64,000 nt of DNA from Sediminibacterium sp. (GTDB lineage: Bacteria; Bacteroidota; Bacteroidia; Chitinophagales; Chitinophagaceae): contig NZ_JAHVAA010000004.1 in NCBI RefSeq assembly GCF_019264485.1, positions 1-64,000 on the forward strand, written 5' to 3'. The translations under genes were made by a program, and so were the position numbers. The notes beneath the pieces were generated by a model, which saw only the letters and a list, made by a program, of their open reading frames with translations, ran no database searches and was not told where the DNA came from. Of the stretch, positions 54,483 through 62,429 are shown in pieces (within the stretch, counting starts at the first letter, position 1; every line of letters begins with the position of its first letter).

Positions 54483-54568
54483 TTTCTGTGTACTTCTCCA
54501 TAGGAGTCCTTTGGACTGTGTTTTCAGTGGCAATTAAATGCCACTGAAGGCACTGAAGTACACAGAAA
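54483..54568. repeat. Nested hairpin
   Basis: Outer arms TTTCTGTGTACTTC (54483-54496) and its exact complement (54555-54568); inner arms TTCAGTGGCA and TGCCACTGAA around ATTAA. The space between holds TCCATAGGAGTCCTTTGGA, related to the loop at 46429-46441 and to 32858-32875. Confidence 0.8.
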
Positions 54569-54570
54569 AA

Positions 54571-54594
54571 ATGCGCCTCATTTCTGAGACGCAT
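54571..54594 (-). terminator. purF terminator
   Basis: On the minus strand ATGCGTCTCA-GAAA-TGAGGCGCAT (one mismatch) followed by six T residues, 28 nt past the purF stop. A clear Rho-independent terminator. Confidence 0.9.
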
Positions 54595-54622
54595 CGGATA
54601 TAAATCAGGTTTACTTATAAGA

Positions 54623-56470
54623 CTAATACCCCCTCACATTCTTCCCTTCAATAAAATTCAGAAAAGCCTTATTCACCACTTTATTACCACCCGGTGTGGG
54701 GTAGTTACCCGTGAAATACCAGTCGCCGGTATTGGTGGGGCAACTATCGTGTAGGTCTTCAATGGTCTGGTAAATAACTTCTACCGGTGTATCTATTTCA
54801 GATGGTGTTATGAGTTGCGCTATCTTCTGCGAAATTTCTTCGGTGGTAAATGGTTTGTACACCTGCCTTACCACATTCTCTGTATGCAACTGGTTATTAC
54901 GGGTGAGGTCTTTTATTTTTTCATGCACTTCGGTGAGTACATGTTCCATATTTCTTTCTTTGAGCAATGCAATGGCGGCACGGAATGCAATAAAGTCGCC
55001 CAGCTTGCTCATATCAATACCATAACAATCGGGGTAACGTATCTGCGGTGCTGAGGATACCACGATTATTTTTTTAGGCTTCAGCCTGGCCAGCATACGT
55101 ACAATACTTTCTTTCAGTGTGGTACCGCGTACAATACTGTCGTCAATCACTACCAGTGTATCTTCTCCTGCTCGCACTGTACCATAAGTAATATCGTATA
55201 CGTGCTGCACCATTTCATTCCGGTTGGCATCTTCGGTTATGAATGTGCGGAGTTTTACGTCTTTGATGGCAATTTTTTCCTGGCGAATTTTCCTCGTCAC
55301 CATTTCTTCCAGTTTCTCCGGCGTAAAATCGTTGCCCCAACTGAGTATGCGTTCTACCTTTATTTTATTGAGGTATTGCTCCATACCTTTTACCAGTCCG
55401 TAAAAAGCTACTTCGGCGGTATTGGGTATATAAGAAAAAATGGTATTTTTTAAATCGTTGTTAATGCGTTCCAGCACCGTCTGGCTCAGGTGATGACCCA
55501 GTGCAATTCTTTCCCTGTAAATTTTTTCATCGCTGCCACGTGAAAAATAAATGCGTTCAAAACTACAGGCCCTTCTTTCTTTGGGCTCGAGAATTTTTTC
55601 GACTGCATAATTTCCTTTCTCATCTACTATAAGGGCCGTTCCCGGCATCAGTTCCATCACTTCATTCTCTCCCACATTAAACGTGGTTCTGATGGCAGCA
55701 CGTTCACTGGCTGCTACAATTACTTCGTCGTTTATATAATAATAGGCAGGACGTATGCCATGCGCATCTCTCATTACAAAACTCGATCCATTACCCAACA
55801 AACCACCAATGGTATAACCGCCATCAAATAAAGGCGTGGCTTTCTCCAATACTTTTTTTACCTCAGCTGCATTAGGACTCAGTTCATCTTCTTTGGTGAG
55901 AAAATAATGCAACACTTCCATCATGGCTGCCAGATCGCTCTGTTTCTGGAAATCGCCGGGACTCATATTGATCAGGTCAAAGAGTTCATCGGTATTTACC
56001 AGGTTGAAGTTGCCTGCCAATGCCAGGTTTTTACCCGGCATGAGATCACGTTTAATAAAGGGGTGACAAAATTCTACATTGTTCTTTCCCTGTGTACCAT
56101 AACGCAGGTGACCGAGCAACAACTCGCCCATAAATGGCAGGTGGCCCTTCATGAGTCCGGGATGCTGTTTAATATCGGACTGGTATTTTTCCAGTTCCTG
56201 TATTTCCTGGCCTATTTTAAAGAAAATATCGGCAATAGGTTGAGGAGCACTGCTTCTAAGGCGGTAGAGAAAGGGGTTTCCGGGTTCGGTATTTAGTTTC
56301 ACAGCGGCGATTCCGGCGCCATCCTGGCCCCGGTTATGCTGTTTTTCCATCAGCAGGTACAGCTTGTTGAGGCCGTAGGTTACCGTTCCATGCTTTTGCA
56401 GATAATAAGAGAAAGGTTTACGGAGTCGAATATAGGCGAGCCCACATTCGTGTTTTATCTCGTCGCTCAT
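54623..56470 (-). CDS. purF: Amidophosphoribosyltransferase
   Basis: 615 residues, cytosolic. It makes 5-phosphoribosylamine from PRPP and glutamine, the committed step of purine synthesis. The N-terminal glutaminase domain carries the nucleophile cysteine at residue 9 (KHECGLAYIRLRKPF), so a short propeptide must be removed. RGQDGAGIAAV and LLGHLRYGTQG are glutaminase motifs; the PRPP site is TLVVIDDSIVRGTTLKES. It is longer than E. coli PurF, as usual in Bacteroidota. An intrinsic-terminator-like hairpin lies between the upstream gene and the start codon. Confidence 0.95.
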   Translation of the reverse strand: MSDEIKHECGLAYIRLRKPFSYYLQKHGTVTYGLNKLYLLMEKQHNRGQDGAGIAAVKLNTEPGNPFLYRLRSSAPQPIADIFFKIGQEIQELEKYQSDIKQHPGLMKGHLPFMGELLLGHLRYGTQGKNNVEFCHPFIKRDLMPGKNLALAGNFNLVNTDELFDLINMSPGDFQKQSDLAAMMEVLHYFLTKEDELSPNAAEVKKVLEKATPLFDGGYTIGGLLGNGSSFVMRDAHGIRPAYYYINDEVIVAASERAAIRTTFNVGENEVMELMPGTALIVDEKGNYAVEKILEPKERRACSFERIYFSRGSDEKIYRERIALGHHLSQTVLERINNDLKNTIFSYIPNTAEVAFYGLVKGMEQYLNKIKVERILSWGNDFTPEKLEEMVTRKIRQEKIAIKDVKLRTFITEDANRNEMVQHVYDITYGTVRAGEDTLVVIDDSIVRGTTLKESIVRMLARLKPKKIIVVSSAPQIRYPDCYGIDMSKLGDFIAFRAAIALLKERNMEHVLTEVHEKIKDLTRNNQLHTENVVRQVYKPFTTEEISQKIAQLITPSEIDTPVEVIYQTIEDLHDSCPTNTGDWYFTGNYPTPGGNKVVNKAFLNFIEGKNVRGY

Positions 56471-56488
56471 GATATATTTTAAAAAGAA

Positions 56489-56513
56489 GTGGCGAAGTTA
56501 ACAACTCCGCCAC
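56489..56513 (-). terminator. Hairpin before purF (terminator or attenuator)
   Basis: GTGGCGGAGTTGTTAACTTC-GCCAC folds into a near-perfect stem; on the minus strand it is followed by TTCTTTTT. It lies 12 nt after the FMN reductase stop and 18 nt before the purF ATG, so it may end the upstream transcript or act as a purF leader attenuator. Confidence 0.75.
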
Positions 56514-56524
56514 GTTTTATAAAG

Positions 56525-57088
56525 TTAATTGTAAGCCGTACTTAATTCCGGTCTAAGGGTTTCTGCCAACCAAAGGAACTCATTGGTAAACAGGTCGATA
56601 GACTTGCTAAAAGAACCATCTATCAATTCGCCGGCTTCATTGAATTTCTTATCTACAAAAGGTGTTACCAGCATATAGGGTGAGGTTATACCAAATAATG
56701 CCGGTACCAGCAGCAACAATTGCTGGCTGGCCCTCATGCCACCCATGGCTCCGGTTGATGCGGTAACCAGTCCGAATGGTTTATGACTCTGCTTGGGGAA
56801 ATGATCCATCAGGTTCTGCAGGGCCGGTGAGTAACTGCCATTATACTCCGGTGTTACCAGGATAAACGCATCGGCTGCAAACATTCGTTCTGCCAGTGGT
56901 TTAAATTCTTCAGGTGTGGTTTCTATGGATGAAAATACTTTTTCAAGTAAGGGTAATTTCCAGTCGCGTACATCTATTATGTTTACCTGATGCTGTGTGG
57001 TGGCGGTCAGGTGTTTTTGTAAGAATAATGCCAATCGATGGGTTACACTATTTGTTCTGGGACTTCCAGCTATGATTTCTATGTTCAT
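56525..57088 (-). CDS. NAD(P)H-dependent FMN reductase
   Basis: 187 residues from the ATG at 57088. Flavodoxin-like fold: IIAGSPRTNSVTHRLA binds the FMN phosphate, FILVTPEYNGSYSPALQNLMD is the conserved motif of the NADPH-dependent FMN reductase family, and VTASTGAMGGMRASQQL follows. It supplies reduced flavin or reduces quinones and azo compounds. An upstream in-frame ATG at 57184 adds 32 residues encoded by the GTCCATAG repeat and is rejected. Confidence 0.92.
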   Translation of the reverse strand: MNIEIIAGSPRTNSVTHRLALFLQKHLTATTQHQVNIIDVRDWKLPLLEKVFSSIETTPEEFKPLAERMFAADAFILVTPEYNGSYSPALQNLMDHFPKQSHKPFGLVTASTGAMGGMRASQQLLLLVPALFGITSPYMLVTPFVDKKFNEAGELIDGSFSKSIDLFTNEFLWLAETLRPELSTAYN

Positions 57089-57114
57089 TTTTTGCAAGTT
57101 TGGGGGATGAGAGA

Positions 57115-57195
57115 GTCCATAGTCCATGGCCAATAGACCATAGTTCATTATCCTACGTTCTCTTATCCATGGTCTATGAACCATTGACTATGGAC
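57115..57195. repeat. GTCCATAG-word inverted repeat
   Basis: AGTCCATAGTCCATGGCC and ATAGACCATAG on the left pair with ATGGTCTATGAACC and TTGACTATGGACT on the right. Same family as 8828-8905 and 58484-58516. Confidence 0.82.
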
Positions 57196-57302
57196 TAATA
57201 ACAATAATCTTTCTCTTCTGTTCAGTATGCAATCTACTATACTATGCTGCTCAAGTGCCTGTTGCAGCTCATTTCTATAAGATTCTTCCGTTTATCGAAA
57301 AT

Positions 57303-57408
57303 TCAACTCTCTCTCTCTGCGAAAACTCTGCTTACTCCTTTCTCTGCGGTGAACATTTGCGTAGGTTCACCGCAGAGAAAGGAGGTAACGGAGGTTTCGC
57401 AGGGATTT
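57303..57408. repeat. CCGCAGAG-word inverted repeat
   Basis: CTCTGCGAAAACTCTGC, CTCCTTTCTCTGCGGTGAAC and the complementary GTTCACCGCAGAGAAAGGAG form a long hairpin; the arms differ by small substitutions. It ends at the OsmC gene stop. Same family as 9662-9760. Confidence 0.82.
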
Positions 57409-57790
57409 ATTGGTTTATGGAGGTATTTATTTCAATACTTCCACTCAGGGTTTTGGAGACGGGACAGAGTTTGGCAATTTGTAGAAGCCTTTCTTTCTGT
57501 TCATCATCCAGATTGCCTTTGAATGTGATGTTGCGGGTGAAGACTGTTTTGCCTTCTACTCTTTCCAGGGTTACTTCTACCTCTACACCATCAAGGTTCC
57601 ATTGTTTTCTATCTGCATACATCCGCAGGGTGATGGCAGTACAACTGGCCAGCGATGCTTCCAACAATTCATCGGGTGCCGGAGCTGTGTCCTGTCCATC
57701 TTTCTCCACCGGTTCATCCGCACCAAATAAATGCCTTCCGTTATCCAGTTGTACCCGGTATTTTGTTGTTGCAATGCTGGCCTTGGTCAT
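57407..57790 (-). CDS. OsmC-family peroxiredoxin-like protein
   Basis: 127 residues. The two redox cysteines are in EASLASCTAITLRMYA (near 50) and QIAKLCPVSKTL (near 110), the OsmC/Ohr pattern. These cytosolic enzymes reduce organic peroxides using thiols. The PAPDELLEASLASC motif matches the small OsmC group rather than Ohr. Part of a set of oxidative-stress-type genes with YceI, pirins and the FMN reductase on the same strand. Confidence 0.92.
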   Translation of the reverse strand: MTKASIATTKYRVQLDNGRHLFGADEPVEKDGQDTAPAPDELLEASLASCTAITLRMYADRKQWNLDGVEVEVTLERVEGKTVFTRNITFKGNLDDEQKERLLQIAKLCPVSKTLSGSIEINTSINQ

Positions 57791-57805
57791 ACTGATTGAT
57801 TTAGG

Positions 57806-57945
57806 TGAATGGTCAATGGTGAATCGTGAATGAATGGTCTATGTTCAGACTTACTATTATTCAATGTATTGCTATAAAGTTTTTGTTGGTCAGCGACCAA
57901 CAAAGGCATCCTATTCACCATTGACCATTCACCATTCACGAATTA
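57806..57945. repeat. GAATGGTCAATGG-word inverted repeat with inner palindrome
   Basis: GAATGGTCAATGGTGAATCG on the left pairs with ATTCACCATTGACCATTCACC on the right. Between them TTTGTTGGTC-AGC-GACCAACAAA (57882-57904) is a separate hairpin, twin of 58544-58566. It fills the gap between the OsmC and YceI genes. Confidence 0.8.
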
Positions 57946-58470
57946 TGCTTGCTTAATCATCTGAACGCCTAAATGCAGTTTCACTTCATCACTTACCACT
58001 ACACCACCTGCTTCTGTTACAGCTCCCCAGCCCAGACCAAATTCTTTACGGTTAATTTTTCCGTTGATCTCGAAACCGGCTTTTGCCTGACCCCAGGGAT
58101 CTACCATATTACCCCCAAATTCTACTGTGAGGTCTACTGTTTTCGTTACATCACGGATGGTTAAATCGCCGGTGAGGGTGTATTCATCATCCGATTTTTT
58201 GGTAAAGTTTTTTGATACGAATGTAAGTTTAGGGAATTTTTCTGCAGCAAAGAAATCATCACTTTTCAAATGACCATCACGCTGTTCGTTGTTGGTGCTT
58301 ACACTGTTTACGTCTGCTTCAAAAGAAATTTTTGCATCGCTGAAATCAGCGGCTTCGCTTTCCATGGTTGCATCGAACTGGGTAAAGCTTCCGGTTACGT
58401 TGGTAATCATTAAGTGTTTTACCTTGAAGGTAATTTCGCTGTGTGCTGCGTCGATTTTGTAAGTTGCCAT
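57943..58470 (-). CDS. YceI-family protein
   Basis: 175 residues forming the YceI beta-barrel fold: YKIDAAHSEITFKVKHLMI, NEQRDGHLKSDDFFAAEKFP, TGDLTIRDVTKTVDLTVEFGG (read in parts) and INRKEFGLGW. YceI proteins bind a polyisoprenoid or amphiphile in a barrel. Most are periplasmic, but no signal peptide is visible here, so this copy is cytosolic. It lies between OsmC and the pirin pair. Confidence 0.94.
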   Translation of the reverse strand: MATYKIDAAHSEITFKVKHLMITNVTGSFTQFDATMESEAADFSDAKISFEADVNSVSTNNEQRDGHLKSDDFFAAEKFPKLTFVSKNFTKKSDDEYTLTGDLTIRDVTKTVDLTVEFGGNMVDPWGQAKAGFEINGKINRKEFGLGWGAVTEAGGVVVSDEVKLHLGVQMIKQA

Positions 58471-58483
58471 TGTGTTTGTTTTT

Positions 58484-58516
58484 TAGTTTATAGTCCATAG
58501 CCAATAGACCATGGTG
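58484..58516. repeat. GTCCATAG-word fragment
   Basis: TTTATAGTCCATAGCCAATA and GACCATGG repeat the GTCCATAG family next to the YceI start. A single arm, not a full hairpin. Confidence 0.6.
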
Positions 58517-58543
58517 TTTGTTTAAATTTTTTGTTTTCTCACT

Positions 58544-58566
58544 CTTGTTGGTCGCCGACCAACAAG
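58544..58566. repeat. CTTGTTGGTCG palindrome
   Basis: CTTGTTGGTCG, a single C, then CGACCAACAAG: 11-bp perfect arms. Twin of 57882-57904. Confidence 0.85.
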
Positions 58567-58579
58567 GGCCTCAGGGTTT

Positions 58580-58608
58580 TACTCACTACTGACTACTCAC
58601 TACTCACT
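58580..58608. repeat. AGTGAGTAG-word repeat, exact copy of 41-69
   Basis: 29 bases identical to the right arm of the repeat at 1-69, in the same orientation, just past the stop codon of the pirin gene. The second arm is not present here. Confidence 0.92.
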
Positions 58609-59479
58609 ATTCCTCTATCAACACGCCCATTTTCCCCAACTGATAATCACGGAAAGCTTCCATGAGTTCGGTTTGGTTGTTCATGACGAAGGGGCCATGC
58701 GATGCTAGCGGTTCGTTGAGTGGTTCTCCTGTTCCTATGAATACGATACTGTCTTCAAGCGCTTCTAATTCAAATCCTGTACCATCGTTGTTAAATACGG
58801 CTACATATTTTCCATCTACTTCTCCGTCACCGGTTACATTCAGTTTTCCCTGCAGCACATAAATAAATGCATTGTGCGTAGCAGGAATATTGAAAAAGAA
58901 TTTTCCTCCTTTTGTAAATGTGGCTGTGAATGTATTTACAGCTGATAAGGTATTGATCGGACCTTTCACTGTATTCAATTCACCGGCAATGATGTTTACC
59001 TGTACCAAACCATCTTCGCTTTTTACAACAGGTGTATTTTCTGCAGTAAGTGGTTGGTAAACCGGTGCATCCATTTTATGTTTGGCAGGTGTGTTTACCC
59101 AGAGTTGAATAAGCTCCTGGCGTCCGCCTATTTCATGAATATCAGCGGGTGGTCTTTCGCTGTGAATAACACCCATACCTGCATTCATCCATTGCGTACC
59201 TCCGGCATACACCACATTATCATTTCCCCTGCTGTCGCGGTGATGTACACCTCCTTTGAAAATAAAACTCACGGGAGAAAAACCACGGTGTGGATGCGGA
59301 CCTACGCCTGCATGTTTTACATCGATATGTACAGGTACTTTAATATCGGCATGGTGCAGCAACAAAAATGGATCAATGCTTTCAGCTTTCTGAGATGGAA
59401 AGGGTTGCCTGATGGGCATTCCTCCCATATCCATGGGTGTTGCGTATAATATACTTTTAATGGTTCTGTTCGTTTTCAT
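58607..59479 (-). CDS. Pirin-family protein
   Basis: 290 residues, a two-cupin pirin. The N-terminal cupin metal motif is GVGPHPHRGFSPVSFIFKGG, with a second histidine/glutamate set in GMGVIHSERPPADIHEIGG. Pirins of this kind oxidise quercetin or act as redox-linked regulators. The C-terminal cupin has NAFIYVLQGKLNV. It begins one base after the stop of the second pirin, so the two are co-transcribed. Confidence 0.93.
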   Translation of the reverse strand: MKTNRTIKSILYATPMDMGGMPIRQPFPSQKAESIDPFLLLHHADIKVPVHIDVKHAGVGPHPHRGFSPVSFIFKGGVHHRDSRGNDNVVYAGGTQWMNAGMGVIHSERPPADIHEIGGRQELIQLWVNTPAKHKMDAPVYQPLTAENTPVVKSEDGLVQVNIIAGELNTVKGPINTLSAVNTFTATFTKGGKFFFNIPATHNAFIYVLQGKLNVTGDGEVDGKYVAVFNNDGTGFELEALEDSIVFIGTGEPLNEPLASHGPFVMNNQTELMEAFRDYQLGKMGVLIEE

Positions 59480-59480
59480 C

Positions 59481-60200
59481 TTATGCCTCCTTTACTTTCA
59501 TCGGAACATCAATCAATAATATTTCTGCTGCAGTATCGGCTTTAATATTCAGCGTATCTGTTTCACTAATTCCTAAACCGTCTCTTATATTCAGTTGTTG
59601 ACCGTTAATGGTTACATCTCCGCTGATGACGAAAACATATACTCCGTTTTCTTTTCTTTTTACTGTGTAGGTTTTTTCAATACCCGCTTCCAGATTTGCA
59701 AGTGAGAACCATGCATCCTGATTAATCCAAACTGCATTATCATCATCTGGTGCTACCACTGTTAATACTTCGTTCAACCTGTTCTCTGGTTTGAACGATT
59801 TTTGCTGATAGCGGGGTTCTATATTTTGTTCTTTTGGAAATACCCATATCTGCAAGAATTTAACTTCTTTATCGCTGTTGGCATTGGTTTCGCTATGTGC
59901 AATTCCACTGCCGGCACTCATGATCTGTACATCATGTTGACGAATAATTTCATCTCTTCCGGTAGTGTCTTGGTGATGCAGATCGCCAGACAATGGAATA
60001 GAAACAATTTCCATATTGTCGTGCGGGTGTTTTGAGAAACCCATACCACCTTTTACGGTATCGTCGTTGAGTACGCGCAGTGCTCCAAAATGAACACGAT
60101 CGGGATGATAATAATGCCCAAAACTGAATGTATGATAACTGTTGAGCCAGCCGTGGTTGGCATGACCCCTTGTTGCTGCTTTGTGTAATATCGTTTTCAT
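59481..60200 (-). CDS. Pirin-family protein (YhhW-like)
   Basis: 239 residues, the shorter YhhW-type pirin. RVLNDDTVKGGMGFSKHPHD, HHQDTTGRDEI and GSGIAHSETNANSDKEVKFL hold the metal histidines. First gene of the two-pirin operon. A 22-bp perfect palindrome (60217-60238) just upstream matches the site at the start of the neighbouring MarR gene, so this operon is probably repressed by that regulator. Confidence 0.93.
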   Translation of the reverse strand: MKTILHKAATRGHANHGWLNSYHTFSFGHYYHPDRVHFGALRVLNDDTVKGGMGFSKHPHDNMEIVSIPLSGDLHHQDTTGRDEIIRQHDVQIMSAGSGIAHSETNANSDKEVKFLQIWVFPKEQNIEPRYQQKSFKPENRLNEVLTVVAPDDDNAVWINQDAWFSLANLEAGIEKTYTVKRKENGVYVFVISGDVTINGQQLNIRDGLGISETDTLNIKADTAAEILLIDVPMKVKEA

Positions 60201-60216
60201 ATGCTTTTCAATTTAC

Positions 60217-60238
60217 AATACATGTATATACATGTATT
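60217..60238. promoter_or_regulatory. MarR-type operator upstream of the pirin operon
   Basis: AATACATGTAT-ATACATGTATT, a perfect 22-bp palindrome 17 nt before the pirin ATG. It shares TACATGTATATACAT with 60721-60735 upstream of marR. Confidence 0.75.
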
Positions 60239-60251
60239 AGTTTAAAAAAAA

Positions 60252-60710
60252 TCAACTTTCGTTTTCCCGTACTTTTTCAAGTAGTTCATTAATGCTGGAA
60301 GCATCTTCCTCGCTGATCGTCATGATTTCATCGTAAATGGCATTGAGTGCTTTTGTACTGGCTTCGAGTACTGCTACACCGCTTTGGGTAAGTGAAATAA
60401 CCGTTTCACGTTTGTCGGCCTCAGATGTAGCACGCTTTACGAGTTTCTTGATCTCCAGCCTGTCAATGATCCTGGGAACGTTCGAGCTTTTTTCAATCAT
60501 GCGGCAGGCTATATCCTTTACGCACATCAGTTCCGGGTGTTTTCCCTTTAATATGCGCAGCACATTGTACTGCTCATGTGTTAACCCAAACTCTTTCAAT
60601 TCCCTGCTCATTACTGTCTTCAGCCACCAGGCCGTGTACAGTATATTCAATCCTGCCTTCTGCACTTCACTTTTGAATTTTGTACTTTGTATGGCTTGTT
60701 CCAGTTTCAC
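60252..60710 (-). CDS. MarR-family transcription repressor
   Basis: About 152 residues read from GTG at 60710; an ATG at 60725 or 60746 is possible, but these lie inside or upstream of the promoter seen below. Winged HTH: EQYNVLRILKGKHPELMCVK, DIACRMIEKSSNVPRIIDRLE, read in parts, then a wing with RATSEADKRETVISLT. MarR proteins are dimers that release DNA on binding phenolics or oxidants. Palindromic sites occur at its own promoter and before the pirin operon, which its targets (pirins, YceI, OsmC) would fit. Confidence 0.9.
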   Translation of the reverse strand: MKLEQAIQSTKFKSEVQKAGLNILYTAWWLKTVMSRELKEFGLTHEQYNVLRILKGKHPELMCVKDIACRMIEKSSNVPRIIDRLEIKKLVKRATSEADKRETVISLTQSGVAVLEASTKALNAIYDEIMTISEEDASSINELLEKVRENES

Positions 60711-60714
60711 TATG

Positions 60715-60747
60715 CAAATATACATGTATATACATTTAATTTCCAAA
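60715..60747 (-). promoter_or_regulatory. marR promoter with overlapping operator
   Basis: Minus strand: TTTG at 60744-60747 (-33) and TATATTTG at 60715-60722 (-7), spaced 21 bp, matching the Bacteroidota promoter. The palindrome ATATACATGTATAT (60718-60731) and the shared TACATGTATATACAT (60721-60735) overlap the -7 box, the layout for autorepression. Transcription would begin near the GTG at 60710. Confidence 0.65.
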
Positions 60748-60813
60748 TTAATTTTTCTTTCCCTTCAAATAACTATTAATCAGCAAGTTATAGAGGTAAT
60801 AATATCCTAAAAA

Positions 60814-60826
60814 ATACATGTACATA
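60814..60826. promoter_or_regulatory. Third operator-like site
   Basis: ATACATGTACATAT resembles the two MarR sites but is shorter and lies 90 bp upstream of marR, before the terminator of the isomerase gene. Possibly an auxiliary site. Confidence 0.4.
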
Positions 60827-60833
60827 TGAAAAA

Positions 60834-60865
60834 AGGAATGCAGATCGATAATGATCTGCATTCCT
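60834..60865 (-). terminator. Terminator of the SurA-like isomerase gene
   Basis: AGGAATGCAGATC (60834-60846) pairs exactly with 60853-60865 around GATAAT; on the minus strand a run of six T residues follows. About 155 nt past the isomerase stop. Confidence 0.85.
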
Positions 60866-60900
60866 ATACTATCAAATCCAATATTTTTCCTGTTTCTTTT

Positions 60901-60927
60901 TCGCCGGACTAAAGTCCAGCGCCGGGA
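60901..60927. repeat. CCGGACTAAAGTCC palindrome
   Basis: GCCGGACTAAAGTCC-AGCGCCGG: a GGACT-AA-AGTCC core with partial outer arms. Related to the CCGGAnTTAAnTTCGG cores at 14375 and 44101. Confidence 0.6.
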
Positions 60928-61020
60928 TTTTATGTTTTAGCTCCTAAGCAGCAGTAAAGAATGAATACAGATTGTTTAGATTGGAAATTCGATATTTCTC
61001 TGTTTCTTATTCCTTATTTC

Positions 61021-62412
61021 TTAGTTCTTTCTGGCTTTATCTGCTTTGTCAGCAGCGGCTTTCCAGATTTTAATGCTATCGCAGCTGGTAAAATCTTTAT
61101 CGATAGATACAAAGTAGGTTGGGATATGCTCTTTGAACCATTTTTCGAGTGCTTCATTCTTTTTGCTCTCCAGCGCACGCTGTGCAATACGATTATAATC
61201 GTCCATCAGGTTTTCACGATGTGGTTCTGTTCTGCGTTTCAGGTAAAGCAAACGAACAGCTTTACGACTGCGCTCATCGGTGTACACCTGTGGTGCTGAG
61301 AACTCACCGGGTTTCAGGTCTTTCAATGCCACCACCATGTCTTTATCCAACATATCAATACTCAGGAAAATATTACCATCCTGACCGGAGGTAATAGCGC
61401 CGGCGTTGAATTTACTGTTCTCATCTTCACTATACTTATTTACAGCTTCGCCAAAACCAATGGTTCCTGCTTTTAATTGCTTACGAACAGAATCGAGTTT
61501 AGCTACTGCTTCTTTTACTTCATCATCAGTTACGGGTGGTATACGCAGAATGTGACGCACCACTGCTTCATCACCCGAACGCGACATCAACTGTATAATA
61601 TGCAAACCGAATTTCGATTTGATCACCTGTGATACCTGGTTCTCTTTTAAACGGAATGATGCAGAAAGAAAAGCTGGATCCCAGTTGCGGTCGTTCCTGT
61701 TCAGGTTGTATTGCCCACCCGCATCTTTACTTCCCGGATCCTCAGAATATAATTTTACCAGTGCTTCAAATTTCTGTGCACCACTTTCTATCTGGCGTTT
61801 GTAATCATACATCTGCTTCGATACATATTCTTCCACATCGCGGTTGGCTTTGGGTATGATAACGATCTGACTCAGTTCCACTTCACTTTCATAAAATGGT
61901 AAACTGTCTTTGGGTATTTTATTATAAAATGCTTTTACTTCTGTGGGTGTAATTTTTACCGTTTCGATGATCTTGGTCTGCATCTGCTCTGCCATCTTCT
62001 GTTCACGCAGTGCTATCCTGAAATCTTCTTTCAGCTGATAAACGGTTTTACCGGCAATTTCTTCGAGGATATCTTTTGAACCATACTGCTGAATGGCAGC
62101 ACGGATACGGTTATCGATGGTAGCATCAATTTCTTCTTCTGTTACCGTCAGTGAATCTTTTTCAGCCTGCAATATGAGTGCTTTCTGAATCAGTTGTCCT
62201 TCCAGCACCTGGCATTCGGTTGGGATGATTACATTTTCCTGTCCCTGGTACTGGCGTTTCATATCAGATATGGCATTCAATATATCTGAACGAAGGATGA
62301 TCCTGTCGCCTACCTGCCCAACAATTTTATCGGCTACCACTTTTTTGGTTTGTGCCATCACCGATACCATTCCGGCACCAAGTATAACAATTATCAGAAT
62401 TACCTTTTTCAT
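61021..62412 (-). CDS. SurA-like periplasmic peptidyl-prolyl isomerase (parvulin)
   Basis: About 463 residues from the ATG at 62412, which gives signal peptide MKKVILIIVILGAGMVSVMAQ. An N-terminal SurA-type chaperone domain (QKALILQAEKDSLTVTEEEI) is followed by two parvulin domains: one about 205-305 (KLYSEDPGSKDAGGQYNLNR, FGLHIIQLM) and one about 310-420 (AVVRHILRIPP, KYSEDENSKFNAGAIT). It folds outer-membrane proteins on their way through the periplasm. An upstream in-frame ATG at 62505 lies in the word-repeat region. Confidence 0.93.
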   Translation of the reverse strand: MKKVILIIVILGAGMVSVMAQTKKVVADKIVGQVGDRIILRSDILNAISDMKRQYQGQENVIIPTECQVLEGQLIQKALILQAEKDSLTVTEEEIDATIDNRIRAAIQQYGSKDILEEIAGKTVYQLKEDFRIALREQKMAEQMQTKIIETVKITPTEVKAFYNKIPKDSLPFYESEVELSQIVIIPKANRDVEEYVSKQMYDYKRQIESGAQKFEALVKLYSEDPGSKDAGGQYNLNRNDRNWDPAFLSASFRLKENQVSQVIKSKFGLHIIQLMSRSGDEAVVRHILRIPPVTDDEVKEAVAKLDSVRKQLKAGTIGFGEAVNKYSEDENSKFNAGAITSGQDGNIFLSIDMLDKDMVVALKDLKPGEFSAPQVYTDERSRKAVRLLYLKRRTEPHRENLMDDYNRIAQRALESKKNEALEKWFKEHIPTYFVSIDKDFTSCDSIKIWKAAADKADKARKN

Positions 62413-62429
62413 GCTTATTCTATGAACGT

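Larger units (their letters stand above)
54248..54622. other. Gene-free stretch of hairpins between VanZ and purF
   Basis: 375 bases. The left part (54248-54480) shows nothing I recognise. The right part holds a nested hairpin (54483-54568) and the purF terminator (54571-54594). Confidence 0.6.
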
